From contig JADNRY010000092.1 of the NCBI GenBank assembly GCA_015501585.1, forward strand, positions 124,001 to 188,000: DNA of 64,000 bases, in the 5' to 3' direction. The notes beneath the pieces were generated by a model. That model was not told the origin of the DNA and ran no database searches. It worked only from the letters and a program-made list of their open reading frames with translations. Each line of letters opens with the position of its first letter. Position 1 is the stretch's first letter. Positions 1-11,975 of the stretch are shown here, piece after piece. The position numbers and the translations under genes are program-made. This DNA is from Rhodocollybia butyracea. Its lineage: Eukaryota; Basidiomycota; Agaricomycetes; Agaricales; Omphalotaceae.

Positions 1-3000
1 CCAGAAAAAGACGCAGCAAAGGTGTAGTGTCTCCGACTAGTACTAGCTTTGGTCAGTCACTACAGTCCTCCATTAGTCCATCATCTTATTCTGTTGCAGC
101 CGAATCGGTAGGCGATCTCAAGCCCATTGCTGACCGCCAGCAAAATCAAGCAGAGGCTTCCGAGAAACTAGCTGGAAACTCCAATTCCGATGTCACGAAT
201 TCCATCGCTAATGCACGAGCCTGGATGTCTTCTACATCTGTCGGCGCTTCGGCGTCCAAACCCTCTGGGCCTATTTCTCTTGCAGCATTCATGGGTGGTC
301 GTGCAACAGGTCCAGTGCTGAATAAGCATGCTCCTCAGCAGGATGCTCACGATCCTACGCAGTTTGAGGACCGTACCCGTATCACTGCTCCACATCCCGT
401 ATTTGGAAGAGGAGGCGTTGCAATGCCTGGAATGGCAGCTTCCAATCGATTTCCTCGCAAAGAAGAAAATGGCAACACACCTGTCGTGTCGCCCAAGTAT
501 AGTAATAGTCGAGTACCTCTGCTTGAAACCCCTCCACTTGCAGTCAGAGAACGCTCTGCATCACCTACCAAATCAGGCTCTGTTTCGCCTCGGCGAAATG
601 ACGGTCGAGACAGGATGACAAGTACACCAGATGGATCGTCTGCGAGCATTGCGGCGCCGCGTTCTGCTTCGCCACAGAAGCGGGAACGCACGTTTAGCAG
701 CCCATCTCCCGCTTTCCCTCTTGCAACTGCCAGCTCTTCGTCGGAAAAAGAGAGGCCTGCGTCTCCTTTGAAAACTGCTCCGCGAGAACGCACCATTAGC
801 ACGCCTGGTGGTAACTCTAAAGTGGCCCCTGCTGTATCAGGACCCGAAACCATTCCAGCTAGTCGTCCTATCTCGACGAGTTTTACGCCTCCCAAAGCTC
901 CCACCCAAGCCCCTCGGTCTCCTCCCTACAAGTCGCCTGTGGTAACACCCTCGTTGGCGAAACCCATTCGACCCGATCCCAAACCTTCTCCTCAGGCACC
1001 ACAGCTCACAATTTCCCCGAATACTTCACCGGCATTTTTGAAACCACCCGTACAGAAAGAGCCTACTCCCAGTATCAGTCGTTTGCAAGGGCGAGGCTTT
1101 GTACAGAACATGGTCAAAGTCAGTAAAACATTGGAAAGCCCACCATCTTCGACTCAGACTACACCGGACCGACCAGGACGCAAGGCTTCAGTGTTAGATA
1201 GATGGCAATATCAGGGGTCACCCAGTCCCTCGCCCACGCCTCCTCCTTCAATAACATCGCCCAAACCTCTCGCCATGCGCAAATCTTGGTCAGTTGAGCC
1301 AACCGAGTCACCCAAACCTACGGTAGAGGTTCGTGCTACTCCGAAACCCGCGAAACCGTTTTCTTCAATGTCCAAGTCGGACACTGAGCCTGTTCTTCCT
1401 AGGCGAAATTCTCAACCTTCGCTTGACCCGCAAGGGACAGGACTAGGCTCAGCAACTACCCTGGTGGTCTTCAAACCATCCGCCGATGAAAAGGACCTGG
1501 ATTCCTTTAGAGACGTCAATGAGTTGGGGATTAAGCGCGGTGCTGCTCTGATCCCCACTCGACAGAAACTTCCAGTGGCTACTGGACTGCCTTTGAATCA
1601 CGTACGTTCATTTTGGTAAATTCATGTCGGATTATGCTCAAACGGAATGGTTTATATCTTCTTGCTTCTTGCCAATACATATATTTAATTCATTCATTTT
1701 GCTCCTTTTATCCATTTCTTTCTTTCTGATTCACAGCCAACGAAAGAACGAGCTCGCAAGCCCTCCAAAAAAACTCGAGGACCCGCTGAGGTCAAAGATG
1801 AGCCTGCGTCATTGATGCTCTCTGAACCGCCTCCCCCCTCCTTTACTCGTATCGTTACTTCAACGTCTGAATCTGAGTCTCCGGTATCGATTAAACTTCC
1901 CAAACCTGCTCCTGTCTCTAGATCTTCTAGTGGATCAAGCAATATGGGGAGAGTGACGGACCGTTGGGCTGAACAGGCTATCATTGGTGTGAAGCCAGTA
2001 GGCTCATATTCGCAGTCCTCTGAACCCGAAGCTCCCAAAGTCGGTGGTATGGTCGGACGAAGAGCTCTTCCTGGGCTGGCAGTAACACCTGGTACTACAC
2101 CTGGCGGCCCTTCTCCTTCTAGGCCTGCGCGTGCTGAGTCGTCGGAAAGGAGTCCAGCATCCCCCTTGAACCATCCAGCTTCCAAGTATCCCTTTGATCA
2201 GAATAGCCCAACGACTCCCAGTCGTCATTCTCGTATTCCGAGCACGGGAAACCGAGCGACCGTCATGGACGTGGCTCAAACTTTTGCAGAACCCGACAAA
2301 ACCCAAAGCCCAGTGGACGAAATCAGCTCTTCACCGGAACCGCCTGATGAACCGGAACCGTTACCGCCGTTGAAGCACACCCTTCGTCAGAATGTTCCCC
2401 CTCCATTGATTGAGCGGCGTCGTTCAAGTTACAATTCTGCCGTCACTTTGCCTCCTTTGCAAGAGGAGGCGACACCCGCCCAAACGCCTTCTGGTACCCT
2501 CACTCGTGGCATGCCTGTGTACATTCAAGCTTCAGTTCCAGCTATACATGAGAAACTGCAAGATGTATCTGACCAGAAGTCCAAGCGAACAGCATCCGAG
2601 GATTCTGATTTAGTCGAAATAAGTAAGTGCAACGCTTTGTGGTATAGTACAAACGTTTAAATGAAACGTTCGTAGGCCACGACGATCCACCTTTGCCTAA
2701 TATCAATATTGACGCCTTGCTCAAATCGCATCTACCTTCTTCTTCGAGAACTGATCTCATCACAGTATCAGTGGAGGTGATCACCATTTTTGGTAACAGT
2801 GCAACTATACTTTCTCGAGACATCGATGTCTTTTATGACGAGGAGGTTCTCGCCATCGTCCATCGCTCCAAATCCAAAACGAGTGGTTTGGTTTCCACTA
2901 CAGTCCATGCTTGGTTTGGCAAAAATAGCAAAGTGGGGGAGATTGAACAAGGCAAGTTGGAAGAGTTATCGAAACGATATCGAACGCCTTTGGTAAGGTT

Positions 3001-4075
3001 ATTTTTCCAGACTTGAATGCAAGTCTACATCGACTAACCCATGTTTTGTTCTGGTCAGATAACCGTCAACCAATATGCGGAACCACTGGACATGCTTTGG
3101 ATACTGGGTAATAAGCTAGCGGTGCGACAAGGCAAGCGAACACACTGGTCTCCTGATAACACCGCCATGCACGTTGTTCGCTCCAAGTGGGATACGATTT
3201 TCATCGACGAAATCGAGCTGGTATGTGTACGAGTATCTTGTAATGCTGGTGCTGTGTTAATAGGACTCAAGAATGTCAGGAACCTATGCTCGGGCTTTAG
3301 TTACTGTCTTACAGTGCTTGAGACCGTCTATGTGTGGTACGGCTGTGGATCAACTTTAAGTGAACGGAACGCCGCACTTGTCTATGGTCGTTCACTCAGT
3401 CAAAATGTTGTTGAACTCGAGGAAAGTCAGAGTAGAGACGACGAGATGTTCTGGATGATTCTAGGAGAGGATACATTTGCGAATGCCAACTACTGGCAGT
3501 GGCGCTCCTCGGCTGCTGATATCACACCTCGAGTTTGGGAAATTTCGGAACAAACGGTATGTTTGTTGTTCAAGGAGGAAAATCAGCACTCATTTTCGTT
3601 TTCCAGGTCAAACCTGTCAACTTTTTAAGCATGAAAGATGCACCGATGGCGGTTTACCTGATAGATTGTATTTGGGAGTTCTTCATCCTCGTGGGAAGTG
3701 AAGCTCGCGCCCAAAGGCAAAACATTAGAACTGCTCTTCACTGTGCATCAGTGAGTTCGCATCAACCCTGAGAGCTCATGAGATTTTGATACCTTGTTTT
3801 TAGGCGCTTGCTAAACGCGTTTGCCAACAAAGACCGCATGACCCGCCCATTCATGTCGTTGTTCTTCCATCTCAAATGCCGCTGGATCTCAAAATGCATT
3901 TCCGAGAACTCGACGAGTCTTTATTAGTGCGTCCTTTTGTGTATGTGAAATTTTCTATGTTGCTAATCCTATGTAGAATCACCAAGTAGTTCCTGAACAC
4001 ATGAATTTGATTTCGCTGAAGGATGCCCATGATCATGTCGGGATCCCTTTCTTGTGGAGGTCGCGTTTGTACTAA
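1..4075 (+). CDS. gelsolin-repeat / DUF4045-type protein, 5' truncated
   Basis: About 1,200 residues are visible and the frame is open to the left edge, so the start lies outside the window. The first ~800 residues are disordered and rich in Ser, Pro and Thr, with many SPxK/RSxSP-like phosphosites. From about 2676 three gelsolin-like repeats follow; a diagnostic stretch is NLCSGFSYCLTVL followed by VYVWYGCGS. Exons as read: 1-1601, 1737-2622, 2676-2992, 3059-3220, 3272-3556, 3607-3750, 3804-3926, 3977-4075. The 3221-3271 intron uses acceptor AAG; the nearer TAG at 3263 would shift the frame. The protein ends PFLWRSRLY before TAA. The family (disordered DUF4045-like N-terminus plus C-terminal gelsolin repeats) is fungal and is presumed to bind actin. 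Family assignment is from memory of homologues. Confidence 0.8.
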
Positions 4076-4682
4076 CATTTCTTTCCAGTTACAACGGACG
4101 TCATGGGAGAGGTTCTCTCTTCGAGATCCCTTTATGTTGCCACTGGGGATTCAACCAGAAATGCTATAATAAGTTAACATTATATCACTTGCACTAGCTT
4201 TGTTTATCTGTACTAATTCGAAGTCAAAATGTGGAGCCGTAGCCTCAGTAATATCGGGTAAGCACGAAAAATCAAGTTCTGTCTCATGTCACACCCCCTT
4301 ACGAAGCGAGAAATGGTACAGTACGTGCTGTGTGTCGTGCATCAGGCACCAAGTATGCAATTCTGCCAGCGACCTGGCTCCCTTACAGTCTTGTTAAAAT
4401 AGCCCTTTAAAGCAAGTCCGGTCTGAGGCCTTGTCCGCAGTATGTAATACATATGCACCACGACATCTCAACTAAATCAGCAGTCCTTACTTGGGAAGTT
4501 TGATTTGTATCAGTGAAACTGATATAGCTTCTTATAGCTTCTTATAGCTTCCATGCTCGTCACCCCTGTGGCTTGGCTCCGGTCGCAGACGGTACATATA
4601 CTTGTGTAGATAAGTTCTCCATGGCGTTCAACTTGGTCCACACTTACTCTTCTTCCTGCATACTCGAAATCTCCTCATCAGA
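4076..4682. other. intergenic: promoter side of DUF6533 gene A
   Basis: No gene is seen. At 4522-4552 the 10-bp unit agcttcttat is tandemly repeated about three times. From about 4555 the sequence matches, inverted, the DNA upstream of the minus-strand DUF6533 gene B (around 9180-9300), including the shared string acatatacttgtgtagat. The duplication therefore carried its promoter region. Confidence 0.6.
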
Positions 4683-6155
4683 ATGCACGTCCTGCTCATA
4701 GCTGCAGGTGAGTTGATATCCCTCGAACAATCGCTACCCACTGAATACTCCGCGACGTAAGTATTGGGATTGGTGGCTACAGGATGTGATATTGCCCTTA
4801 CCAGGCGGGAAGAGTTATTATATATGTGGAAGTAAGCCAGTTTTTCTCAATGTCGATCTGTTGACACTGGTCGATTATCGCCATTTTTAGGAAACCTTTG
4901 CGTATAACATTTGTACGATGTCTTTTCGTTGTCACGCGATATCTCTCAGTCGCGATCCATATGTATGTATAGGCTAAGCGAATTTCTCAGGTTGACAGCG
5001 ACTCGAGTAACTGATTAAAGCGATATAGAATTGACGTGATTTTTGCAAGTATGTGGACGAATGGTACTGAGCAAGTTCCTGCAGAAAAATATTGTATGAG
5101 GATTTTAATCTTCCAGTTTCTCGCATGCTATAGCATGGTGATGCTATTGGAAGTAGTTCTTATGCTTCGAGGTTTGTCCACATTTTCATAGCTTTCATCT
5201 CTTCAGAAGTTGCTGATCAGTGGACATGGAATATTTACTAGTCTTCGCCTTGTATGAGCGAAGTCGAGCAATAGGCATCTTTCTCTTGTTCTTACTGATT
5301 TCCAGAAGTGCTGGATCAATCTATGCCATGCAAGAGCGTGTTCTGCGATTCGACGCAGTGGAGATAAAGTTTACCAGCCATTGTCTCCCTGCGTTCACTT
5401 TTAAACATGCTCTGAGTAATCCGGTTGTGGTGTTCATGTCAGTTCGAGTCTCTATCAACGTATATCATTGTTCCACTAACGAAACAATACTAGATACGGG
5501 GAAGTGACTATTCAGTTGCTAATCCTTGCGCTGGTTATGAAGCGCACCGTTTGGGACCTCCGTCAATATTCTCACTCCCTATTCTCTGTTCTGAACAGAG
5601 ACGGCCTGGTAGTATTTGGCGCTATGGGTGGTAACATCCCAGTCTGTTCGTCAACAGAACGCTTATACTGACATATACAAATCATCAGTGGCAATGATCG
5701 CAATAGGCGTGGGGTCAGCGAAGAAAGGAGCGGCAACTGTTTTCATATTTCCGTGAGTTGTGAGCCTGTTAGGAGTCCGATTCACCGAATACTGGAGGAT
5801 TTTTTACTTTTAGGCTTTTTATATCATTAATTTCTGCTGCGGTATGTGTTTAGTGCCAACACTTATTAAGTTACTTAAAGTGTGACTTTCAACATGCTTT
5901 CAGGGGTGCCACACCATTCTTAACCTGCAAAAATTGGGATTGGCGGACACAGATACGAACACATCAGAGCAAAAGAAAGATCTGGAGCTTACTACCTTCG
6001 ACAACATGGATTTCACAACATGGGATGAAAGAACATTTTCAACGGTCGACCACTTGCCAAGCGCTCTCGAGAATGAGTTCGTCACTAGCATGCATGAGCC
6101 ACCGTGTAGCTCGAGGGATATGTGTACAGATGGTACTAGTGAAAGTTTGTGCTAG
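4683..6155 (+). CDS. DUF6533-family seven-helix membrane protein (copy A)
   Basis: Can be read as an intact gene of about eight short introns. It starts MHVLLIAA, splices at 4706 to VLGLVATGCDIALTRREE, then KPLRITFVRCLFVVTRYL. Next come hydrophobic helices around ACYSMVMLLEVVLMLR and SRAIGIFLLFLLISR, then the RDGLVVFGAMG segment and a GCHTILNLQ motif after the last helix. A polar acidic tail of about 85 residues ends at TAG 6153-6155. Asp and Glu just before the W-K-K-P motif and the Arg-Tyr pair in the next helix fit the basidiomycete DUF6533 family, a GPCR-like membrane family of unknown function. All introns have GT-AG ends and restore frame, so I judge it functional. It is the partner of the minus-strand copy at 7780-9173. 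Confidence 0.8.
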
Positions 6156-6830
6156 ATGAACTTTGTGCTAGATGAATTTTGTATAACTCTGGCCCGTCTT
6201 GATGAACGTGATGAACCCTGGTTAAATTGCCCTTCATGTACTTCCATATCAAGTACAGGCTATCGTCACCGGCGAACGCCTAGCCCGCCAGTGAGTACGT
6301 ACTTACCAAGAGCGGAGAGTGCCTTCCCGTTTGGCAGGTAGGAGAGACGGAGTTTCATACACTGGGATATGCCAGGGGATGCCCCACCCCAAAGCCGATC
6401 AAGTACGCGTGTCTGATGCGCAAAAGGTTCCAGTCCAAGATACACAAGCAAGACATCGTGGCGACGTGGACAGAGTTGATGCTCCTGCAGTACGAAGAAA
6501 TAGATGAGTTCTTTGGGATATGAACCTGAGAGCCATACCACTTTCTGCAAGTTACGGTTCTTCAAAATGCAGCCATTTTGATTTTCTAGATCCAAGTACT
6601 CACAAAAAGCTACATCCAGTTTCAGAACTCAGGAACAGAACCAGTAGTAGTATATGTTCCGGTTCGCTTACAAGCCCTTCCAGACAAGAGTGTCCGCGTC
6701 AAATTTCAAATGGTCAATAATATTAGTATCGCCATTCAGATACACATATATCAAACTTTTCAGTTGTTCTAGGGCGGGCCATGTCATTTAGTTGAAGAAA
6801 TTTTGCTGGTACTACAGATACTAACCCGTA
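6156..6830. repeat. downstream part of inverted duplication arm A
   Basis: No intact gene. To about 6450 this DNA matches, in inverse orientation, 7430-7779 downstream of copy B: both carry gagcggagagtgcctt, gatcaagtacgcg and a ccaaaagttccagtcc-like string. The apparent 109-residue minus-strand reading frame at 6266-6595 is probably only an open stretch of this duplicated DNA. From 6450 to 6830 I see nothing recognisable. Confidence 0.6.
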
Positions 6831-7025
6831 TTCTTGTAGATTTCGCGATACCCTTCAACGAAAAGAGCGTTTCTCTAGATCTTGATTATACTGAAGATCT
6901 GGCAAGAAAACCAATCATTAGAACGTAGAAATAAGAAGATAGCATCTAAGCACACCATCCCTCATTCGATTTCAATGTCTGACATCCAGGTTCAGTGGTT
7001 GGTGGAGGTGAAAGACAATGGCCTC
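6831..7025 (-). pseudogene. nse4 5' fragment (decayed)
   Basis: On the minus strand this matches the start of the intact nse4 gene (about 13800-14000), including the upstream string ccaccaaccactgaacc and the ATGTCAGAC start. An in-frame stop follows after eight codons, and exon 2 carries indels and substitutions. It covers only the 5' flank, exon 1, intron 1 and part of exon 2. It is a dead copy lying between the two DUF6533 inverted arms. Confidence 0.75.
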
Positions 7026-7204
7026 GTGGGAGCTGGCTGCCGAGTAATACTATAGTCTTAGAATATACTACTATTCTCTCAGACGCCCTGTACCTGTCGT
7101 TGCCTTCATGATGAGTTCTGTTTTTTTTCTTATGGGCGAGGTGCAGACCGATAGAAGCGCGTCCCTGTCAAGCACCCTACTAGACATCCGAGCTGAGCGC
7201 TGAT

Positions 7205-7415
7205 GAACGACAGCCCCAAGCTTTGCCCAGTGCAGAACATGATAATGTTCTAGTCATCTTTCCTCACACGTGATGGCAAGGTTGCAGGATGACGTAGGGG
7301 AAGGAAGATATGTGTGCTCTTTTCGCTATTTTACGTCAGTCCATCGATGGGCAAAGATTCATCTACGAGGACAAAAATGGGCAATAAATGGTACGGCCAA
7401 ACAAACGCGTCCTTC
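7205..7415 (+). pseudogene. nse4 3' fragment (decayed, inverted relative to the 5' fragment)
   Basis: The plus strand resembles the nse4 C-terminal coding region. It shares ccaagctttgcccag and acgtgatggcaagg (intact copy about 12905-13015) and then gggcaataaatggtacgg, the last codons of nse4 (intact copy 12617-12640). The terminal stop TAA has become CAA. Most of the intervening exons are missing. It lies on the opposite strand to the 5' fragment at 6831-7025, so the copy was broken and inverted. Confidence 0.7.
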
Positions 7416-7429
7416 ATGCTCCGTTTCCT

Positions 7430-7779
7430 ACGTCCGTATGCTATCTTTCTTGATTATATTTTGGGACTGGAACTTTTGGCGTATCAGACTCGGTTGGGAA
7501 ATGCATACGCAAAAGCCACCGTCATTTCACAGCCGAATATGTGTACGCGTACTTGATCGGCCTTGGGTCATCCCTTGTATGAAACTTCTCCCTCTCTTAC
7601 TTGGGTGTATCCAGCCATATGTTAAAGGCACTCTCCGCTCTTTGTCGCCACCTTGGCTTCCGCCGGTGATGATGGCCAGTGATGCCCGTATCGATAGGAA
7701 GTATATGAAGGACCAATAGTGTTCATCAGGGCGGGTCAGAGTTATACAAAAATCCATCTAGCACAAGCTCCCACCAGTC
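7430..7779. repeat. downstream part of inverted duplication arm B
   Basis: Mirror image of about 6156-6450, as described there. The short frames running through it (for example 7270-7719 on the plus strand) also cross the nse4 fragment and do not look like a protein. Confidence 0.55.
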
Positions 7780-9173
7780 CTATGTGCATTGTGACGCATC
7801 CGTCGAGCTACACGATAGCTTGTGCATGGTGACGATCCCATCCTCGAGACTATCTGGCAAATAGTCGACCGCCTGGAATGTTCTTTCATCCCATGCTGTT
7901 AAATCCATAACGTCAAAGGTAGTTAGCTCTAGATCTTTCTTTTGTTCTGATAGGTTCGCATCTGATCCCAATTTTTGCAAGTTGAGAATGGTGTGGCATC
8001 CCTGGAAGCATATTGAAAAACCGACAATTGATTCAAGTGTCTTTAAACACATACCGCAGCAGAGACAAATGATATGAAAAGCCTGAAAGTAAAAAAATTC
8101 AGTATTGGGTGAGCCGAGTTCTTAACAGGCTCAACCCACGGAAATATGAAAGCATTCCCATCTCCTTTCTTCACTGTCCCCACGCCTATTGCGATCATTG
8201 CCACTGATGATTTGGATACGTCAGTATAAGCGTTTTGTTGATGAACGGACTGGGATGTTACCACCCATAGCGCCAAATACTATCAGGCCATCTCTGTTCA
8301 GAACAGAGAACAGCGAGTGAGAATATTGACGGAGGTCCCATATGGTGCGCTTCATAACTAGCGCAAGGATTAGCAACTGAATAGCCAATTCCCCGTATCT
8401 AGCATTGTTTCGTTAGTGGAATAATAATAATAGGTTGCATACTTGGACGGACATGAGCACCAGGATTGGATTCATAGCATGGTTAAAAGTGAATGCAGGG
8501 AGACAATGGCCGATAAAGGTTATTTTGCCGAATTGCACAGCACGCTGCATAGAATAGACTGCTCCAGCAATTCTGGAAATCAGTAAGAACAAAAGAAATA
8601 CACCTATTGCTCGACTTCGTTCATACAAGGCGAAGACTAGTTCATTGATCAGGAAAAGATGAAGGCCTTGAAGTTGTGGACGAACCTCGAAGCATAAGAG
8701 CTAGTTCCAATAACATCATCATGCTATAGCATGCGAAGTAACGGAAGATTGTAATCCTCATGCAGTATACTTCTGCAGGAACTTGCTCGGTACCATCCAT
8801 CCACATACTTACAAAAATCACATCGATACTATATAACACTCGAGTCAGTGATTTGAGTCGTTGTCAATCACTGGGGAGTTTGCTCTACGTACATATGGAT
8901 TGCGACTGGGAGATACCGCGTGAAAACGAAAAGACATCGCACAAATGTTATGCGCAAAGGTTTTCTGGAAATGTCGATTAGTAGTGTCAACAGCCTGAGT
9001 TTGATATTGAGGAAACTTCCTCACCTCCACATATATAATACCTCTTCCCGCCTGGTAAGGGCAATGTCACATCCTGTGGCCACCAATCCCAATACTTGAA
9101 TCACGGAGTATTGAGTGGGAAGTGGTTATTTCAAGGATGTCAACTCACCCGCAGCTATGAGCTGGACGTGCAT
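7780..9173 (-). CDS. DUF6533-family seven-helix membrane protein (copy B)
   Basis: Inverted paralogue of the gene at 4683-6155, readable from MHVQLIAA at 9173 to TAG at 7780-7782 with introns at the same positions. Shared blocks include VLGLVATGCDIALTRREE, KPLRITFVRCLFVF, ACYSMMMLLELALMLR, SRAIGVFLLFLLISR and GCHTILNLQKLG. The extracellular or cytoplasmic loop after helix 5 is shorter than in copy A (QRAVQFGKITFIG against QERVLRFDAVEIKFTS). The acidic tail is also slightly shorter and ends SSTDASQCT. No inactivating change is visible, so both copies seem to be kept. Function is unknown; membrane location follows from the hydrophobic segments. Confidence 0.8.
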
Positions 9174-10279
9174 TCTGATCTAGAAATCTCGAGTACGCAG
9201 GAAGAGGAGCAAGTGGAGACCAAGGGGTTGAGTGCATGGAAAACTCATCTACACAAGTATATGTGCGAACGGAGCTAAGCCACAGGGATGACGGAGCGCG
9301 GGAACTATATCACTTTCAATACTTACGGTAGTAGTCTCACTGCATACCAGCGAGTTGGCACAACTATGAAGTATATTTAGAGTTTAAGAATATGCGTTCT
9401 ATTGTCATGATCTGGGACTGGATCGACAGTGACAAGATATTTTCCGATGCCTTCCTGAACTTGAATGTCGCCGGGGAACATATCTGTATCCCGATAATAC
9501 ATAGATTTATCCGTTATCATAGGAGAAGCTATAGAAGTTTTTATAGTCTGACAGTCACCAGTTTCAAGTTAGAATATCGCGGGGAGGGGGGGAGGGGGGT
9601 TAGTCTTAGTACTCAATCGTACATCACTTGAAATTGTAGATGGGCAGGTTACTTGCAGCCATCTTAGTAGCAAACTTTAAAACCTAACAAAGTTCAGCAT
9701 GTCTGTTTTTGACATTTGTTTCCAAATTCCCAATCCAGGTGACCCAGCCACCCTTCCTTCAGCCTTGTAATTGGAAAATATCTCTTGTTTTAATTCAGTC
9801 GCATCTGCTTTACTCAATTTTTTATGCCAACAGTCTACTAGCACATGCCACATGATATTCTGGCTTGGAAATTTCAGCCATAATATCCGGTAGATGATAC
9901 ATCGCTCCATGCTTACTACTACATAGCTGGTCAAGTCAGGCTCGGCTCAACTAGTATTACAACACTCCTGACTTGGTTGGTTTTTAGTATTACTCTGATG
10001 CTCGTGCGCCATTGAAAGCATGAACTCTGTAAGCAGGCACCAGTAACTTCTCCCAAGACCAGTCGTCCCGACTCCCTATTGCTATTGATACTATCAGCCT
10101 GAGGGAGAAGGAGTTTTTCGTTCATACTTGGTCCATGCTTTAGGCTTTCCTCTCCTCCCTAAATAAACCTCAAATAAACCTCAAATAAACCTCAAACAGT
10201 AAGATTTCGCTCTAGGTTTCAGGTGGGTTAAATGTCCCCTGAAATTTGACCGCCCACTAGTAAATACCACATAGTACAA
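9174..10279. other. intergenic with short repeats and a weak minus-strand frame
   Basis: 9174-9300 is the promoter side of copy B and matches the DNA before copy A. 9583-9600 is a run of G tracts (ggggagggggggagggggg). 10161-10199 holds three copies of the 11-bp unit aaataaacctc. A minus-strand frame at 9677-9934 reads 85 residues ending KTDMLNFVRF and might be a gene remnant; I do not recognise it. Confidence 0.45.
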
Positions 10280-11400
10280 GCATTGGGCTCTGTGGCCACG
10301 GGATGTGATATTGCTTTTACCAGGTGGGAGGAAGTGCAATACTACTCATGGAAGTGAGCAGCTTCCTCAGTGATATTGATGTGTTGATGCTAGTAACCGG
10401 TCGCCATTTTCAGAAAGCCTTAGCGAATAACATTTGTACGATGTATCTTTATTTTGATGCCTCTCAATCGCGATCCATATGTATGTAGAACATTCATCTC
10501 GGAGTTTGAAAACTCGAAACACTACTCAATTAGAAGGTTGTTGTACCTAGTACTAGTATTCATGAGCAACCAATGAGCAACTTGAAGCCCATAGTGGTCC
10601 TACCCGTACCGTGACTTCCGGCCTTCATCGCGCCCAGCACACTCTATATATTTCGCCTTCCCAACCCACCCTCCCGCGAAATACTACAGCAGCTGGATAT
10701 TGTTCAGTCGCTCCACCTTGCCCCGTCGCATTCCTTCGAGTTGCCCACCCACACGCCGGGCCAAGCCCAGGCAAAACACGTTTATCATTTATCTACTGAA
10801 GTATATACTAACTTTACCGAGCCAACTCCTTGTCCTGACCATCGGTCGGCAAAGCCGGCACTACTTGATTTTCAAGATGGGTGCCATAATGGTGTTCATC
10901 TTCAATAGTTCGTATCTTACTATATGTTGCTGAATGTTTTATCAACAAACAAGCGTAGATCCGGGGGATTGACTGTTCAGATATCGATCCTTACATTAGC
11001 CATGAAGCAGACCATCTGGGACCTTCTCACTTTGTCCTGTGGCCAGAAAGTGTGGCGTTGGGTGGTAACATACAATCAGTTCGCTAGCAGGACCATATAC
11101 TGACATATTATCATCAGTGCAATAATTGCAATAGGCGTTGGAACCTAAGCGAAGAAGGGTGTACCCAGTGATTTTCGTGAGCTGTAAGCCTATTAGAGGT
11201 TCCTTCCTGTTCCTTCACTAAAGACTTCAACTCCCAGGACTTTGATAGCATTACTTTCTGCTGCAGTGTGCACTCGTTGACTCTTGAACTACTTAGAGTA
11301 TCTCTAACGTGCTTTTAGGGATACCATACCATTCTCAACCATCAGAAATTGGCGTGCGACGATGCAAACTCAGCCGAGCGAAGGCTAGATCTAGAACTTA
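10280..11400 (+). pseudogene. decayed DUF6533 gene (copy C)
   Basis: Begins at a counterpart of exon 2 (ggatgtgatattgc at about 10303) and continues with the third exon (ctcaatcgcgatccatatgtatgta). At about 10490 the central exons are replaced by some 470 bp of unrelated DNA. Homology resumes at about 10957 (gttcagatatcgatccttac, gaccatctgggacc), followed by counterparts of the last exons near 11110-11400 (aataattgcaataggcgttgg, caccattctcaacc-like). Exon 1 and the central helices are missing and frames are broken. It has the same orientation as copy A. Confidence 0.75.
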
Positions 11401-11861
11401 CTGAAAGCAGGTGAATATAACAGTACGGGGCTGCATGACCAAGGGCGTCCCCCATAGTCGAACATGATGTTGCTTATAACTAGACCGGAGTAAGCAGGCT
11501 CGTCGAACTCGCGGGACGTGTAGACAGTGAACGGAACTTAATTGAATTTCCCCTTTTCGAGCGCTACAATAGTGGTCGTACACCTTATTATCACTAGGGA
11601 AAATGCTAAACCCCTAACAGCATCGAAGCTCATGGTTTTTATTCGTAGATGCTACTAAACCGATCGTTTGAGACTCCAGTCATCAATTTTAGCCTCTCGT
11701 ATTATCTATTAACATAAGGATTGGTCGGTATCTGAGTCGAATTCTTACTCGGTTATTCATTGTAATAACTCTATACCTCGTCATTTTTGTCTCGACTCCG
11801 TTCGCAGTCATGCATGTAAAATTCTATATGGATGAGTTCTTCTGCTGAAGAACGTTAGACG
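11401..11861. other. intergenic, nothing recognised
   Basis: Low-complexity, stop-rich DNA between the decayed copies C and D. I see no gene or repeat. Confidence 0.5.
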
Positions 11862-11975
11862 AGAATGCACATCTAGCTCAGCGTGGTGGGCTAACATCCC
11901 TTTCGAAGAATAACCACTCGATACTGTGTTATTCCAGTATTTGGGATTGGCAGCCATCGGACGTAACTCGGATTC
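11862..11975 (+). pseudogene. 5' relic of a DUF6533 gene (copy D)
   Basis: The string gagaatgcacatctagctcagc matches the start of copy B (gaATGCACGTCCAGCTCATAGC), but the fourth codon is TAG. It is followed by a recognisable intron 1 (ggtgggctaacatcc, gaataaccact) and the first half of exon 2 (ttgggattggcagccatcgg). Homology stops there. It is a truncated relic on the plus strand. Confidence 0.65.

Noticed and set aside
347..904. 185-codon minus-strand frame opposite the gelsolin-type gene
   Set aside because: It is the antisense shadow of a Ser/Pro-rich exon, with no independent gene features.
3221..3263. 43-nt intron ending at TAG in the gelsolin-type gene
   Set aside because: It shifts the frame away from NLCSGFSYCL; the 51-nt version ending at 3271 retains the conserved repeat.
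9583..9600. G-quadruplex regulatory element
   Set aside because: G tracts are present, but the location has no gene close by and the run is too short to argue for function.
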